A DNA stretch of 64,000 bases from Luteimonas aquatica (GCF_022662575.1 NZ_JALBFU010000008.1:31122-95121); one strand, 5' to 3'. Counted from the stretch's first letter, positions 45,699 to 54,973 are shown. Translations and numbers: made by a program. The notes: generated by a model from the sequence alone, not told the origin.

Positions 45699-48590
45699 CT
45701 ACTCGTCCGTTGCGGCGGTGCCGACGCCCAGGCTCAGCACGGCAGGCGCGTGCCAGGGATCGGCCAACCGCAGGCAGCCGTAGGCGATGCCGGCCAGGCC
45801 GATCATCAAGCCCAGCGGCGTCTCCGCGGCCGAACGGCCGCCGCAGCGCCAGTCGGCCTCTTCCTGTGCCCGCAGCAGCGCGTGCCCGACCTGCCGGCAG
45901 CGCGCCAGCAAGGCGGCGTCGTTGCGCTGCACCGCCCATTGCAGCGGCAGTTCCAGGTTGCCCCACCGGCCATGGCAGAGGCAGTGCCCGGCATCGTCGT
46001 CCGCGCCGGCCAGGGTCCGCGCCATGCAGTCGGCGAGCTCCGCGTCCCAGGCGGCATCGCGCAAGGGCACGGGCCAGGACAACCGCGCCAGGCCGACGCC
46101 GGAAGCGCCGTGGCACCAGGAATCGGTGTCGCGCTGCGCACCGCCCGCCGCGTCCTCGATGCCGTACAGATCGTGCCAGTGCCCGCCGCGGCGCGCGCGG
46201 GCGGCGCGTTCGAAGCGCAGCGCCTGCCGCGCCAGCGACAGTGCCCGCGCATCGCCGTACGCCTGCGCGTAGCGCGCGAGCGCCGCACCGATGGCGGCGC
46301 TGCCGTGCGCGTAGCCGCTCAGCCGCCGTCCGAGCGCGGCCGGGCCGGGCCAGGACGCGCCGTCGGCGTCGCATTGCGCGGTCTCGGCCAGGCGCGCGGC
46401 GCACGCCGCCATTGCCGCGCGCACCTCGGCACTCGGGCGCCGGCGCTGCAACTCCAGCAGCACGAACAGCGCGCCTGCGCTTCCGCCGACCAGGTCGAAC
46501 TCGCCGTCCCCGGCGATGCCGGCGGCGATGCGCGGAAGCCAGGCGAGGGCTTCCTCGACCAGGGCCGGACGCCGCCACCGCTGACCCAGCGCGAGCAGGA
46601 CGTAGGCCCAGCCGCTCGATCCGGTGAACGGACCGACCGGCGCCAAGGCCGACGGATCGTCGCGCAGCAATCGCCGCGTGGAGGCGAGCGCGGCTTCGGC
46701 CGCCCGCGCGAAACGCGGCATGCAGCTCTGCGCGCCGAGCTCGGCGAACAGCAGCGCCATGCCCGGCAGTCCGTCGTACAGCGTGGCGCCCATCGGCGCG
46801 ACCGCCGGCTGCGCATCGCCGCGGTATTCGAGCTGGAAGAACGTGATCTCGCCGCGATCGCGGAACGCGAGCCGCAGCAGTCGATCGCCGAGCGCCACCG
46901 CCGTGCCCAGGAACGTCTCCTCGGCGCGCCGCGCCGGTGCCGGCCCCGATGGCGGCGGCATCGCATCGCCGAGCTCGGCGGCGGGACGGATGCTCTCCAG
47001 CGACTGCCGCAACAGATAAACCTGCCGCCGCAGGTCGCGCGTCGACAGGCCGCGCGCGCGGCGCCCCGCCTCGCGCCACCCCGAGCGCACGAACAGCCGC
47101 GGCACGCGATGTCCGTCGCCGTCGACCGCGTCGGTGCCGTCCGCCTCCGCCCAGAACCGCGGCACGTCGCCGCGCAGCAGCGCCGCGCGCTCGGCGTCCT
47201 GCGTGCGCGCCAGGAACGGCCATTCGCGGCAGCCGGCCTGCAGGCGCGCCAGCACCGCTTCGCGCTCCTCGCCAGTGCGCAGGTATTGCGGATGCGACAA
47301 GGCATCGAGCAGGCGCGCGTAGATCTGCGTGGAGCGCAGCAGCGCGCGCGGGCGGGTCCGCACGAACGGCGCCAGCGGTCCGTGCTGCGCGCGCAGCCGC
47401 GGCTTGAGCGCGAGCAGGCCGCGATAGGTGGTTTCGAAGCCGGCCACGATCGCTTCGACGTGCGCCTGCGGCGCCATGCGCGTGCCGTCGGCCAGGTGCG
47501 GCAGGTTCGCGGCATGCGGCGCCGTCTCCTCGACCTGCGCCAAGCGCAGCGCGTCGGTGCCGGCGCCGTCCGCGCGCCGCACCGTGCGGCGATGCCCCGC
47601 CCAGGCCAGACCGCTGAGATCCTGCGCCCCGGGGTCGCCGCGATCGGAGGGCAGCAGTCCGGACAGCAGCGCCGTGGCCGCGTACGGCGGATGGCGTCCG
47701 CTCACCGGACCGCGGCGGCTGAGCCAGGGCTGGAACAGCGTTTCCAGGTCGATCAGCACCGGCGTGTCGCCGCAGGCGATGAGGTTCTCGTAATGCAGGT
47801 CGGTGGCGCCCAGCAGGTAGGCGATCGCCGCCAGCCCGCCGTAGCGGCGGTAGAACGCCGCGGCCTGCGCGGCCGCGCCGATCGGCGCATGCGCGATCCA
47901 TTGCGCATAGCCGTAGTCGCCCCTGTCCAGGACCGCCGCCGCACGCTGCGCCGGCTCCACGCCGGCGCGCGCGAGTGCGTGCAGGAACTGCGCGTAGGCC
48001 GCGTCCATCGCCAGCGAGCGCGGCTTGTACAGCACGCGCCCGGCCTCGAAATCCAGGCGGACCACGCTGTCGCCGTCGTCGTGCCGATCGCCCAGCCCGA
48101 TGGCGATGCCTCGCAACCGCCCCGTCGCCTCCGCCCCGGGCAACAGCGCGGGTAGGTCGGCGCCATCCTCGAGCAGGCGCGACAGCAGCCGATCGAGCGA
48201 CCGCTCCGTCTGCCCCACCAGGCGCGACACGTCGGGGCCCAGCAAGGGGTATCGCGCATCGAGCGCGGCCCGGCCGGCGGCGCCGTCGATCCAGTCGAGG
48301 AAGGCCCGGAAGCGTTGCGCCGGCGTCGCGCCCGGCAGGCTGCGCGCGTGGCGCGCCAGCGCCAGTTCCAGCAGCAGGCTGCGGCAGCTCCAGGACAGCG
48401 CCGGCAGCGCGAAGGCGCTGTCGATGCTCCCGCGCAGCGCCGCCATGTCGAGGCGCTCGGGCTGGCGGCGGGCCGCGTCCGCCCACCGCGCGAGCGCGCG
48501 CTCGCGCGCCGGCGCCAGCAGCGGCTCCGCCCAGCGCAGCAACGGCGTCAGCGCCGCGAGATCGGGGCTGTCTTCGGAAAGGTCGGGCAT
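45699..48590 (-). CDS. Class II lanthipeptide synthetase LanM
   Basis: A 963-residue bifunctional enzyme that phosphorylates and eliminates Ser/Thr of a precursor and then closes lanthionine rings with Cys. The N-terminal dehydratase (about 60-560) has IGLGDRHDDGDSVVRLDF at 164-181, LYKPRSL at 187-193 and the kinase-like DLHYENLI and LIDLETLF (264-285). The C-terminal LanC-like cyclase has the zinc ligands Cys826 (SWCHG) and Cys872-His873 (LCHGRWGN), and GYAHGSAAIG with the catalytic-type His. It follows the precursor gene by 61 bases. No clear ribosome site is seen before the ATG at 48590. No transporter or protease gene is beside it. Confidence 0.93.
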   Translation of the reverse strand: MPDLSEDSPDLAALTPLLRWAEPLLAPARERALARWADAARRQPERLDMAALRGSIDSAFALPALSWSCRSLLLELALARHARSLPGATPAQRFRAFLDWIDGAAGRAALDARYPLLGPDVSRLVGQTERSLDRLLSRLLEDGADLPALLPGAEATGRLRGIAIGLGDRHDDGDSVVRLDFEAGRVLYKPRSLAMDAAYAQFLHALARAGVEPAQRAAAVLDRGDYGYAQWIAHAPIGAAAQAAAFYRRYGGLAAIAYLLGATDLHYENLIACGDTPVLIDLETLFQPWLSRRGPVSGRHPPYAATALLSGLLPSDRGDPGAQDLSGLAWAGHRRTVRRADGAGTDALRLAQVEETAPHAANLPHLADGTRMAPQAHVEAIVAGFETTYRGLLALKPRLRAQHGPLAPFVRTRPRALLRSTQIYARLLDALSHPQYLRTGEEREAVLARLQAGCREWPFLARTQDAERAALLRGDVPRFWAEADGTDAVDGDGHRVPRLFVRSGWREAGRRARGLSTRDLRRQVYLLRQSLESIRPAAELGDAMPPPSGPAPARRAEETFLGTAVALGDRLLRLAFRDRGEITFFQLEYRGDAQPAVAPMGATLYDGLPGMALLFAELGAQSCMPRFARAAEAALASTRRLLRDDPSALAPVGPFTGSSGWAYVLLALGQRWRRPALVEEALAWLPRIAAGIAGDGEFDLVGGSAGALFVLLELQRRRPSAEVRAAMAACAARLAETAQCDADGASWPGPAALGRRLSGYAHGSAAIGAALARYAQAYGDARALSLARQALRFERAARARRGGHWHDLYGIEDAAGGAQRDTDSWCHGASGVGLARLSWPVPLRDAAWDAELADCMARTLAGADDDAGHCLCHGRWGNLELPLQWAVQRNDAALLARCRQVGHALLRAQEEADWRCGGRSAAETPLGLMIGLAGIAYGCLRLADPWHAPAVLSLGVGTAATDE

Positions 48591-48593
48591 AGC

Positions 48594-48622
48594 AAAACGG
48601 GCTGCGCCGACGGCGCAGCCCG
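48594..48622 (-). promoter_or_regulatory. Strong hairpin with short U-tract between lanA and lanM
   Basis: CGGGCTGCGCC and GGCGCAGCCCG (48598-48622) form an 11-base-pair stem with a three-base loop. On the minus strand it is followed by TTTT (48594-48597), three bases before the lanM ATG. It could act as a partial terminator that makes more precursor than synthetase mRNA, or as a stability element. Confidence 0.6.
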
Positions 48623-48651
48623 CGAGGTTGCGGACGATTGCCGCGCTGCGA

Positions 48652-48807
48652 TCAGTCGCAGTGGAGGCAGCTGCGATAGCAGGTGTTCGCGGTCGCCATG
48701 TTGCTGCCCTTGTCGACCAGCTTGTCGTCGCTGAGATCGGGGGTCCCGATGCTGTCCTTCAGCAGTTGCGCGTAAACGTCCTGGGAAACCTCTGCATGTA
48801 CCGGCAT
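48652..48807 (-). CDS. Lanthipeptide precursor peptide (LanA)
   Basis: A 51-residue peptide. The leader (about 1-36, MPVHAEVSQDVYAQLLKD) is helical and acidic, as in class II leaders. The C-terminus ATANTCYRSCLHCD holds Cys43, Cys47 and Cys50 and the dehydratable Thr39, Thr42 and Ser46, which would allow three small, possibly overlapping lanthionine rings. No double-glycine cleavage site is present (the junction reads VDKGSNMAT). A perfect AGGAG lies 7 bases before the ATG at 48807; the longer frame to 48933 has no such support. It is directly upstream of lanM on the same strand. Confidence 0.85.
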   Translation of the reverse strand: MPVHAEVSQDVYAQLLKDSIGTPDLSDDKLVDKGSNMATANTCYRSCLHCD

Positions 48808-48883
48808 GGATCTCTCCTGTGGATGAACCGGGCGAATCGGCATGGCCGCGCGCCCGCCCGCTACGCGCGACCCAGCCGCGGTT

Positions 48884-48913
48884 CTAGCACGCATGCCGTT
48901 AGGGCATTGGCAA
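48884..48913 (-). promoter_or_regulatory. Possible promoter of the lanthipeptide genes
   Basis: On the minus strand TTGCCA (48908-48913) and TGCTAG (48884-48889) are 18 bases apart, between the alpha-operon terminator and lanA. The spacer contains the small inverted repeat ATGCC-N5-GGCAT. Only a moderate match, so tentative. Confidence 0.35.
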
Positions 48914-48922
48914 GGCCGGGCC

Positions 48923-48954
48923 GGAAAAGACAAACCCCGGCGCGAGGCCGGGGT
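48923..48954 (-). terminator. Terminator of the alpha ribosomal operon
   Basis: An 8-base-pair stem, ACCCCGGC with GCCGGGGT and a five-base loop (48934-48954), followed on the minus strand by TTGTCTTTTCC. It lies 78 bases past the rplQ stop and separates rplQ from the lanthipeptide genes. Confidence 0.75.
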
Positions 48955-49031
48955 CCGTCTTGCGAGATTCGGCCATCGGGCCCCGCATCAGCATGACGCG
49001 CGGCCGGCCTGCTCCTGCGGAAGCGTCCGAA

Positions 49032-49397
49032 TTACGCCTGCGGGCGGTCGACCAGCTCGACGTACGCCATCGGCGCGTTGTCGCCGTCGCGGAAGCCGCA
49101 CTTGAGGATGCGCAGGTAGCCGCCCGGACGCTCGCGGTAGCGCGGGCCGAGTTCGACGAACAGCTTGCCGACGGCTTCCTTGTCGCGCAGGCGCGAGAAG
49201 GCCAGGCGGCGGTTGGCGACGCCGTCGCGCTTGGACAGCGTGATCAGCGGTTCGGCGACGCGGCGCAGTTCCTTGGCCTTGGGCAGCGTGGTGCGGATCA
49301 GGCCGTGCTTGATCAGCGAGGCCGCCATGTTGGTGAACATCGCATCGCGGTGCGCGCTGGTGCGGCTGAATTTGCGTCCGGATTTCTGGTGGCGCAT
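49032..49397 (-). CDS. rplQ: 50S ribosomal protein L17
   Basis: 121 residues, last gene of the alpha operon, near the exit-tunnel side of the large subunit. It begins [20 protein letters not shown], the standard L17 start, and ends YVELVDRP as in the family. It starts 26 bases after rpoA and is followed by a stem-loop terminator. Confidence 0.97.
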   Translation of the reverse strand: MRHQKSGRKFSRTSAHRDAMFTNMAASLIKHGLIRTTLPKAKELRRVAEPLITLSKRDGVANRRLAFSRLRDKEAVGKLFVELGPRYRERPGGYLRILKCGFRDGDNAPMAYVELVDRPQA

Positions 49398-49423
49398 GGT
49401 CGTGATTCCTGGTGATTTTTAAC

Positions 49424-50422
49424 TTAGCCGAGCATGCCGTGGGCGGAAACGCCCGCCGGCGGCCAGTTCTCGAGCTTCATGCCGAGGGACAGCCCACGCT
49501 GGGCGAGGACTTCCTTGATTTCGGTCAGCGACTTCTTGCCGAGGTTCGGCGTCTTGAGCAGCTCCACTTCGGTCTTCTGGATCAGGTCGCCGATGTAGTA
49601 GATGCTCTCGGCCTTGAGGCAGTTGGCCGAACGCACGGTCAGTTCGAGGTCGTCGATCGGGCGCAGCAGGATCGGGTCGACGCCCGCCGTGGCCGGCTTG
49701 GCGGCGCCGCGGTCGCGGTGCGTGAAGTCGCCGAACACCGACAGCTGGTCGGTGAGGATGTCGGCGGCGGTGCGCACGGCTTCCTCGGCGTCGATCGTGC
49801 CGTTGGTTTCGATGTCGAGCACCAGCTTGTCGAGGTCGGTGCGCTGTTCGACGCGGGCGGCCTCGACCTCATAGGCGACGCGGCGGACCGGCGAGAACGA
49901 GGCGTCCAGCATCAGGCGGCCGATGGCGCGGGTTTCCTCGTCCGGACGGCGGCGGGCGGCGGCCGGCTGGTAGCCGAAGCCGCGCTCGATCTTCAGGCGC
50001 ATGTTGATCGACGCATCCTTGGTGAGATGGCAGATCACGTGGTCGCCGTTGAGGATCTCGACGTTGTGGTCGGTCTTGATGTCGGCGGCGGTCACCACGC
50101 CCGGGCCCGCCTTGGACAGGGTCAGCGTGGAGCTGTCGCCGGTGCCCATGCGGATGGCGATGTCTTTCAGGTTCAGCAGGACTTCGAGCACGTCCTCCTG
50201 CAGACCTTCGATGGTGCTGTATTCGTGCAGGACGCCGTCGATCTCGACCTCGGTGATCGCGAAGCCGGGGATGGACGACAGCAGCACTCGGCGCAGCGCA
50301 TTGCCGAGGGTATGGCCGTAGCCGCGCTCGAGCGGTTCGATCACGACCTTCGCGCGGTTGCCGGCGAGGCGTTCGATCTGGGGGCCGCGGGGGCGCAGGA
50401 CCTGGTTGGCATTAGCCGTCAT
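49424..50422 (-). CDS. rpoA: DNA-directed RNA polymerase subunit alpha
   Basis: 332 residues. The N-terminal domain ([21 protein letters not shown]) drives dimer formation and assembly of the polymerase. The C-terminal domain ([13 protein letters not shown], with the UP-element-contacting Arg, and [14 protein letters not shown]) binds promoter DNA and activators. It is separated from rpsD by an unusually structured 172-base spacer. Confidence 0.98.
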   Translation of the reverse strand: MTANANQVLRPRGPQIERLAGNRAKVVIEPLERGYGHTLGNALRRVLLSSIPGFAITEVEIDGVLHEYSTIEGLQEDVLEVLLNLKDIAIRMGTGDSSTLTLSKAGPGVVTAADIKTDHNVEILNGDHVICHLTKDASINMRLKIERGFGYQPAAARRRPDEETRAIGRLMLDASFSPVRRVAYEVEAARVEQRTDLDKLVLDIETNGTIDAEEAVRTAADILTDQLSVFGDFTHRDRGAAKPATAGVDPILLRPIDDLELTVRSANCLKAESIYYIGDLIQKTEVELLKTPNLGKKSLTEIKEVLAQRGLSLGMKLENWPPAGVSAHGMLG

Positions 50423-50594
50423 GTTTGTGATTTCTCCTGCGGTGAACCATCGGGCTGGGGGTGCCGACGGCTGGCATTACGCTTGGGGCGCTCCCTTCCG
50501 GAAGGGAGCGGCCGACGCGCGGGGCGCGTCGGCCTGTGTAGAGGGAGGCGGCTCCGCCGTTACCAAAGCGGGCGCCGTGCCCAGAACACCGCGA
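50423..50594 (-). other. rpsD-rpoA spacer with two tandem stem-loops
   Basis: In the minus-strand transcript this spacer holds two strong hairpins. One is a perfect 22-base palindrome CGCTCCCTTCC/GGAAGGGAGCG (50489-50510). The other is a 10-base-pair stem GCCGACGCGC/GCGCGTCGGC with loop GGG (50511-50533). They abut each other. The last 25 bases carry the rpoA ribosome site (AGGAGA). Neither has a U-tract. Confidence 0.7.
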
Positions 50595-51224
50595 TTACTT
50601 CGAGTACAGCTCGACGATCAGCGCTTCGTTGATGTCGGCCGGCAGGTCGCCGCGGTCCGGCACCGACTTGAACACGCCGCTGAACTTCTTGCTGTCGACC
50701 TCGATCCAGGACGGGGCCAGATCCATCGTGGAGGAGACGCTCAGGGCCTCCTGCACGCGAAGCTGCTTCTGCGCGCGCTCGGACAGCGCGATCGCGTCGC
50801 CGGCCTTGACCTGGTACGAGGGCAGGTTGACGGCCTTGCCGTTGACGGTGACGCCGCGGTGCGAGACCAGCTGGCGCGCCGCCGGGCGGGTGACCGCGAA
50901 GCCCATGCGGTAGACGACGTTGTCCAGGCGGGTTTCCAGCATCTGCAGGAGGGTCTCGCCGGTGTTGCCCTTCTTGGTCGAGGCCTTCTTGTAGTAGTTG
51001 CGGAACTGGCGCTCCAGCAGACCGTAGATACGCTTGACCTTCTGCTTTTCGCGCAGCTGGGTGGCGTAGTCGGACAGCTTGCCCTTGCGGGCGGTGGCGC
51101 CGTGCTGGCCGGGCTTCTGCTCGAGCTTGCACTTGGAGTCCAGCGCGCGGGCCGGGCTCTTCAGCGACAGATCGACGCCTTCGCGACGGGCGAGCTTACA
51201 GGTGGGACCGATATAACGAGCCAT
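50595..51224 (-). CDS. rpsD: 30S ribosomal protein S4
   Basis: 209 residues; primary binder of the 5' domain of 16S rRNA and part of the mRNA entry site. The start [16 protein letters not shown] and the S4 RNA-binding domain ([24 protein letters not shown]) are typical. In E. coli S4 represses the alpha operon translationally; whether it does so here is not visible. It begins 14 bases after rpsK. Confidence 0.98.
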   Translation of the reverse strand: MARYIGPTCKLARREGVDLSLKSPARALDSKCKLEQKPGQHGATARKGKLSDYATQLREKQKVKRIYGLLERQFRNYYKKASTKKGNTGETLLQMLETRLDNVVYRMGFAVTRPAARQLVSHRGVTVNGKAVNLPSYQVKAGDAIALSERAQKQLRVQEALSVSSTMDLAPSWIEVDSKKFSGVFKSVPDRGDLPADINEALIVELYSK

Positions 51225-51238
51225 GCTTCTTCAGCTCC

Positions 51239-51631
51239 TCAGACGCGACGCTTCTTCGGCGGACGGCACCCGTTGTGCGGGATCGGCGTCACGTCGATGA
51301 TGTTGGTGATCTTGTAGCCGACGTTGTTCAGCGAACGCACGGCCGATTCGCGGCCCGGACCCGGGCCTTTGATGCGCACTTCCAGCGACTTCACGCCGTA
51401 GTCGAGGGCGGCCTTGCCGGCCTTCTCCGCGGCGACCTGGGCGGCGAACGGGGTGGACTTGCGCGAGCCGCGGAAACCCGCGCCGCCCGAAGTCGCCCAC
51501 GACAGCGCATTGCCCTGGCGGTCGGTGATCGTGACGATGGTGTTGTTGAAAGAAGCGTGGACGTGGGCGACGCCGTCGGTGACGACGCGCTTGATCTTCT
51601 TCTTGGTCTTGGCTGCTGCCGGCTTGGCCAT
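51239..51631 (-). CDS. rpsK: 30S ribosomal protein S11
   Basis: 130 residues; lines the platform of the small subunit near the E site. Recognised from [21 protein letters not shown] and the end [18 protein letters not shown]. It starts 13 bases after rpsM. Confidence 0.98.
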   Translation of the reverse strand: MAKPAAAKTKKKIKRVVTDGVAHVHASFNNTIVTITDRQGNALSWATSGGAGFRGSRKSTPFAAQVAAEKAGKAALDYGVKSLEVRIKGPGPGRESAVRSLNNVGYKITNIIDVTPIPHNGCRPPKKRRV

Positions 51632-51644
51632 GTCTGTCTACCCC

Positions 51645-52001
51645 TTACTTCTTGATGGCCTTGCGCGGACCCTTGCGGGTACGGGCATTGGTCCGGGTAC
51701 GCTGACCGCGCAGCGGCAGGCCGCGGCGGTGACGGAGGCCGCGGTAGCAGGCCAGGTCCATCAGGCGCTTGATGGCGATACCCACCTCGCGGCGGAGGTC
51801 GCCCTCGACCACGTACTTGCCGACTTCGGCGCGCAGGCGCTCGACTTCCGGCTCGGACAGGTCGCGGATCTTGGTGGTCGAGGCCACGCCTGCGGCGTCG
51901 CAGACCTGCTTCGAACGGGTACGGCCGATGCCGTAGATGCTTTGCAGCCCGACCCAGACATGCTTCTGGGCAGGCAGATTGACACCTGCAATACGCGCCA
52001 T
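51645..52001 (-). CDS. rpsM: 30S ribosomal protein S13
   Basis: 118 residues; head of the small subunit, contacts P-site tRNA and the bridge to L5. It begins [20 protein letters not shown] and ends with the basic tail [22 protein letters not shown] lies 8 bases before the ATG. The upstream 416-base gap from secY is unusual and contains a promoter candidate, so rpsM probably heads its own transcript. Confidence 0.98.
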   Translation of the reverse strand: MARIAGVNLPAQKHVWVGLQSIYGIGRTRSKQVCDAAGVASTTKIRDLSEPEVERLRAEVGKYVVEGDLRREVGIAIKRLMDLACYRGLRHRRGLPLRGQRTRTNARTRKGPRKAIKK

Positions 52002-52071
52002 GCGCGGATCTCCAACTGGTTTGATGGCCGGGACGTCCGGGAAATCCGGAATCCGGCGCAGTGAACACGAA

Positions 52072-52100
52072 ATTCTAACAGGGTCTCGGGTTGTTAGGAA
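52072..52100 (-). promoter_or_regulatory. Promoter candidate for rpsM-rpsK-rpsD-rpoA-rplQ
   Basis: On the minus strand TTCCTA (52095-52100), a 17-base spacer and TAGAAT (52072-52077), about 70 bases before rpsM. The -10 box matches 5 of 6 consensus bases; the -35 box is weak. Confidence 0.45.
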
Positions 52101-52279
52101 GCCCCGGGCGGCAAGCCACCCCGGACCCGGCATGGGGAGTGTGCCCATGCTCCGGCGACGGACCCCGGCTGGACGAAGCCCCCGGTCGCCCGGTTGCCCC
52201 GCCCGCCCCTCGCCACTCAAGCGCGGGGACTGGCCCTGGCCCACCCGCGCACGAGACCGCCGCGCGAGTCGCCCATCTG

Positions 52280-52342
52280 TTTCCCCCCGCCTTCGTGGGG
52301 GAAACCGGTATTGCTGCCCTTCCCCCGGCTGGCGGGTGAAGG
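52280..52342. repeat. Two xanthomonad-type intergenic palindromes
   Basis: Stem TTTCCCCC/GGGGGAAA at 52280-52304 and an imperfect CCTTCCCCCG/CGGGTGAAGG stem at 52318-52342. Both belong to the GC-rich hairpin type that recurs near 63844 and, with another core, near 42253. Confidence 0.5.
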
Positions 52343-52391
52343 TCCGGGCATAGGTCGCTTGCGCGGCCCCGCCCCGGCGCTTTCGCGCCCC

Positions 52392-52408
52392 CCTCCGCGT
52401 CGCGGAGG
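52392..52408 (-). terminator. Stem-loop downstream of secY
   Basis: CCTCCGC (52392-52398) pairs with GCGGAGG (52402-52408) over a three-base loop, nine bases after the secY stop on the minus strand. No U-tract, so attenuation rather than full termination is possible. Confidence 0.4.
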
Positions 52409-52417
52409 AGTCCTATC

Positions 52418-53785
52418 TTAACTCCGCGAGAGCCCGCGGGTGCCGCCCTTCAGGTTGGCCTTCTTCAGCAGGCTCTCGTACTGGTGCGACATCAGGTGGG
52501 CCTGGATCTGGGCGATGAAGTCCATCACCACGACCACCACGATCAGCAGCGAGGTGCCGCCGAAGGAGAACGAGGTGCCCAGCTCGGTGCGCATCACTTC
52601 CGGGAGCAGGCAGACCAGCACCAGATAGATCGCGCCGGCGGCGGTGAGCCGGGTCAGCACGCTGTCGATGTAGTCGGCCGTGGCCTTGCCCGGACGGATA
52701 CCCGGGATCAGCGCGCCGGACTTCTTGAGGTTGTCCGCCGTTTCCTGCGAGTTGAACACCAGCGCCGTGTAGAAGAACGCGAAGCCGGCGATCAGCACCG
52801 CGAACAGGATCATGTGCAGCGGCTCGCCCGGGGCCAGCATCTGGCTGATCTTCTGCAGGGTCAGCTGCAGGCCGCCGGACGCGGTCTGGCTGCCGAACCA
52901 GGTGGTGATCGTCGAGGGGAACATGATGATCGACGAGGCGAAGATCGCCGGGATCACGCCCGACATGTTCAGCTTCAGCGGCAGGAACGAGGACTGGTTC
53001 ATGTACGCGCTGCGGCCGCCCTGGCGGCGCGCGTAGTTCACCGTGATCCGGCGCTGCCCGCGCTCGACGAACACCACGAAGTAGGTGAAGGCCAGCACGA
53101 TCGCCACGATCATGATCACCGACAGGGGGCTCATGTCGCCGTTGCGCGCCTGCTCGATGGTGTTGAGCACCGCGCCCGGCAGACCGGCCACGATGCCGGC
53201 GAAGATGATCAGCGACACGCCGTTGCCGACGCCGCGCTCGGTCACCTGCTCGCCCAGCCACATCAGGAACATGGTGCCGGCGGTCAGCGCCACCACCGCG
53301 GTCAGCACGAAGCCGATGCCGGGGGTGTAGACCGCCTGCACGCCGGTGCCGGCGCCGCTCTGCAGCGCGGTGGCGATGCCGGCCGCCTGGAACACCGCCA
53401 GCGGAATCGCGCCGATGCGTGACCACTGGGTGATGCGCCGGCGTCCGGACTCGCCTTCCTTCTGGATCGCCTTCAGCGCCGGCACGATCTGCACCAGCAG
53501 CTGCACGATGATCGAGGCCGAGATGTACGGCACCACGTTCAGCGCGAACAGGCTGAAGCGCTGCAGGGCGCCGCCGGAGAACATGTTGAACATGTCCACG
53601 ATGGTGCCCTTCTGCGCTTCCATGAGCCGCAGCATGGCGTCGGGGTTCACGCCCGGCACCGGGATGTAGCACCCGATGCGGTAGACGATCAGCGCCCCCA
53701 GCACGAACAGCAAGCGCTGGCGCAGCTCGGTGAATTTGCCCAAGCCACCGCCGATTCCGCCCATCGCACCGCTGCTGCGTGACAT
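52418..53785 (-). CDS. secY: Preprotein translocase subunit SecY
   Basis: 455 residues with ten membrane helices; forms the protein-conducting channel of the inner membrane with SecE and SecG. It shows [21 protein letters not shown], the loop YARRQGGRS and the plug region near residue 60. The start at 53785 is 7 bases after rplO. It is the last gene of the spc operon here. Confidence 0.97.
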   Translation of the reverse strand: MSRSSGAMGGIGGGLGKFTELRQRLLFVLGALIVYRIGCYIPVPGVNPDAMLRLMEAQKGTIVDMFNMFSGGALQRFSLFALNVVPYISASIIVQLLVQIVPALKAIQKEGESGRRRITQWSRIGAIPLAVFQAAGIATALQSGAGTGVQAVYTPGIGFVLTAVVALTAGTMFLMWLGEQVTERGVGNGVSLIIFAGIVAGLPGAVLNTIEQARNGDMSPLSVIMIVAIVLAFTYFVVFVERGQRRITVNYARRQGGRSAYMNQSSFLPLKLNMSGVIPAIFASSIIMFPSTITTWFGSQTASGGLQLTLQKISQMLAPGEPLHMILFAVLIAGFAFFYTALVFNSQETADNLKKSGALIPGIRPGKATADYIDSVLTRLTAAGAIYLVLVCLLPEVMRTELGTSFSFGGTSLLIVVVVVMDFIAQIQAHLMSHQYESLLKKANLKGGTRGLSRS

Positions 53786-53792
53786 GCCTTGC

Positions 53793-54227
53793 TTACTCCT
53801 CGATCTTGCCGCCGGCCGCTTCGATCGCCGCGCGCGCACCGGCCGTGGCCAGCACGCCCTTGAGCACGAGCTTCTTCGAGACGTCGCCCTTCTTGACGAT
53901 CTTGGCGCGCTTGGCGGTGGACGGCACCAGCTTGGCGGCGCGCAGGGCGGCGAAGTCGATCTCGCCTTCCAGCAGGTCGAGCTTGTACAGCATTACTTCC
54001 GCGGTGTCGTTCTTCAGCTTGGAGCGGAAGCCGACCTTCGGCAGGCGCTTGCGCAGCGGCATCTGGCCGCCTTCGAAGCCGGCCTTGATCTTGCCCTTGC
54101 CGGCGCGCGCGAACGAACCCTTGTGGCCGCGGCCCGCGGTCTTGCCGAGGCCGGAACCGATGCCGCGACCGACGCGGACGCGCTCGGTGCGGGCGCCCTC
54201 GGCGGGCTTGAGAGTATTGAGCTTCAT
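53793..54227 (-). CDS. rplO: 50S ribosomal protein L15
   Basis: 144 residues; late-assembling protein of the large subunit. The glycine-rich N-terminal extension ([18 protein letters not shown]) and [17 protein letters not shown] are typical. It starts 4 bases after rpmD. Confidence 0.97.
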   Translation of the reverse strand: MKLNTLKPAEGARTERVRVGRGIGSGLGKTAGRGHKGSFARAGKGKIKAGFEGGQMPLRKRLPKVGFRSKLKNDTAEVMLYKLDLLEGEIDFAALRAAKLVPSTAKRAKIVKKGDVSKKLVLKGVLATAGARAAIEAAGGKIEE

Positions 54228-54231
54228 GTGA

Positions 54232-54435
54232 TTACTCCTCGACCCGCACCAAGTAGTGCACCTTGTTGATCAGGCCGCGCACCTGCGGGCTGTCCTTCAG
54301 CTCGCGGACGTCGTTCAGTTTGTTGAGGCCGAGCGCCTTCACCGACAGGCGATGCTTCGCCTGCGAGCCGCGCATGCCCTTGACCAGGCGGACCTTGACG
54401 GTACCGCCGCTGTTGGTTTCGTTCTTCTTAGCCAT
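54232..54435 (-). CDS. rpmD: 50S ribosomal protein L30
   Basis: 67 residues. It has [25 protein letters not shown] and ends VHYLVRVEE as in L30. An N-terminal extension of about 8 residues ([10 protein letters not shown]) precedes the core. It overlaps the end of rpsE by 8 bases, so the two are probably translationally coupled. Confidence 0.95.
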   Translation of the reverse strand: MAKKNETNSGGTVKVRLVKGMRGSQAKHRLSVKALGLNKLNDVRELKDSPQVRGLINKVHYLVRVEE

Positions 54436-54973
54436 GGAGGATGTCCTCCACCTTCTTGCCGCGCTTGGCCGCGATCTTGCCCGGCGAGTGCATCGCCTCC
54501 AGGCCCTTGACCGTGGCGCGCACGAGGTTGATGGGGTTGCGCGAACCGACCGCCTTGGCCAGCACGTTCTTCACGCCCACCGCTTCCAGCACGGCGCGCA
54601 TCGCGCCGCCGGCGATCACGCCGGTACCTTCGGAAGCCGGCTGCATGAACACGCGGGCCGCGCCGTGGCCGGCCTTCACCTGATGCCACAGGGTGCCGTT
54701 GTTCAGCTCGACGGTGCTCATGTTCTTGCGCGCGTATTCCATCGACTTCTGGATCGCGACCGGCACTTCGCGCGCCTTGCCGTAGCCGAAGCCGACCTTG
54801 CCGCTGCCGTCGCCCACCACCGTCAGCGCGGTGAAGGTGAACTGGCGGCCGCCCTTGACGGTCTTGCTGACGCGGTTGACCGCGATCAGCTTCTCGATCA
54901 TGCCGTCGTCGATTTCCTCGCGGTCGCGGCTGCGATCACGATCGCGGCCCCGCGGTGCACGTTCTTCTGCCAT
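54428..54973 (-). CDS. rpsE: 30S ribosomal protein S5
   Basis: 181 residues; near the decoding site and mRNA entry, important for accuracy and the target of spectinomycin resistance changes. After a charged N-terminal stretch ([13 protein letters not shown], longer than in E. coli) comes the S5 domain [20 protein letters not shown]. It follows a 266-base spacer after rplR, which is unusual. Confidence 0.97.
   Translation of the reverse strand: MAEERAPRGRDRDRSRDREEIDDGMIEKLIAVNRVSKTVKGGRQFTFTALTVVGDGSGKVGFGYGKAREVPVAIQKSMEYARKNMSTVELNNGTLWHQVKAGHGAARVFMQPASEGTGVIAGGAMRAVLEAVGVKNVLAKAVGSRNPINLVRATVKGLEAMHSPGKIAAKRGKKVEDILHG

Larger units (their letters stand above)
52002..52417 (-). other. Long secY-rpsM intergenic region without rpmJ
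   Basis: 416 bases without a gene. I looked for the L36 start MKVRASVKK on the minus strand and did not find it, so rpmJ is not here. The region has three stem-loops: CCTCCGC/GCGGAGG (52392-52408), an imperfect CCTTC...GAAGG hairpin (52318-52342) and TTTCCCCC/GGGGGAAA (52280-52304). The last two resemble xanthomonad intergenic repeats. A promoter candidate lies nearer rpsM. Confidence 0.7.

Noticed and set aside
52002..52417. Expected rpmJ (L36) between secY and rpsM
   Set aside because: No MKVRASVKK-like start or CxxC-rich short frame was found in this interval on the minus strand.
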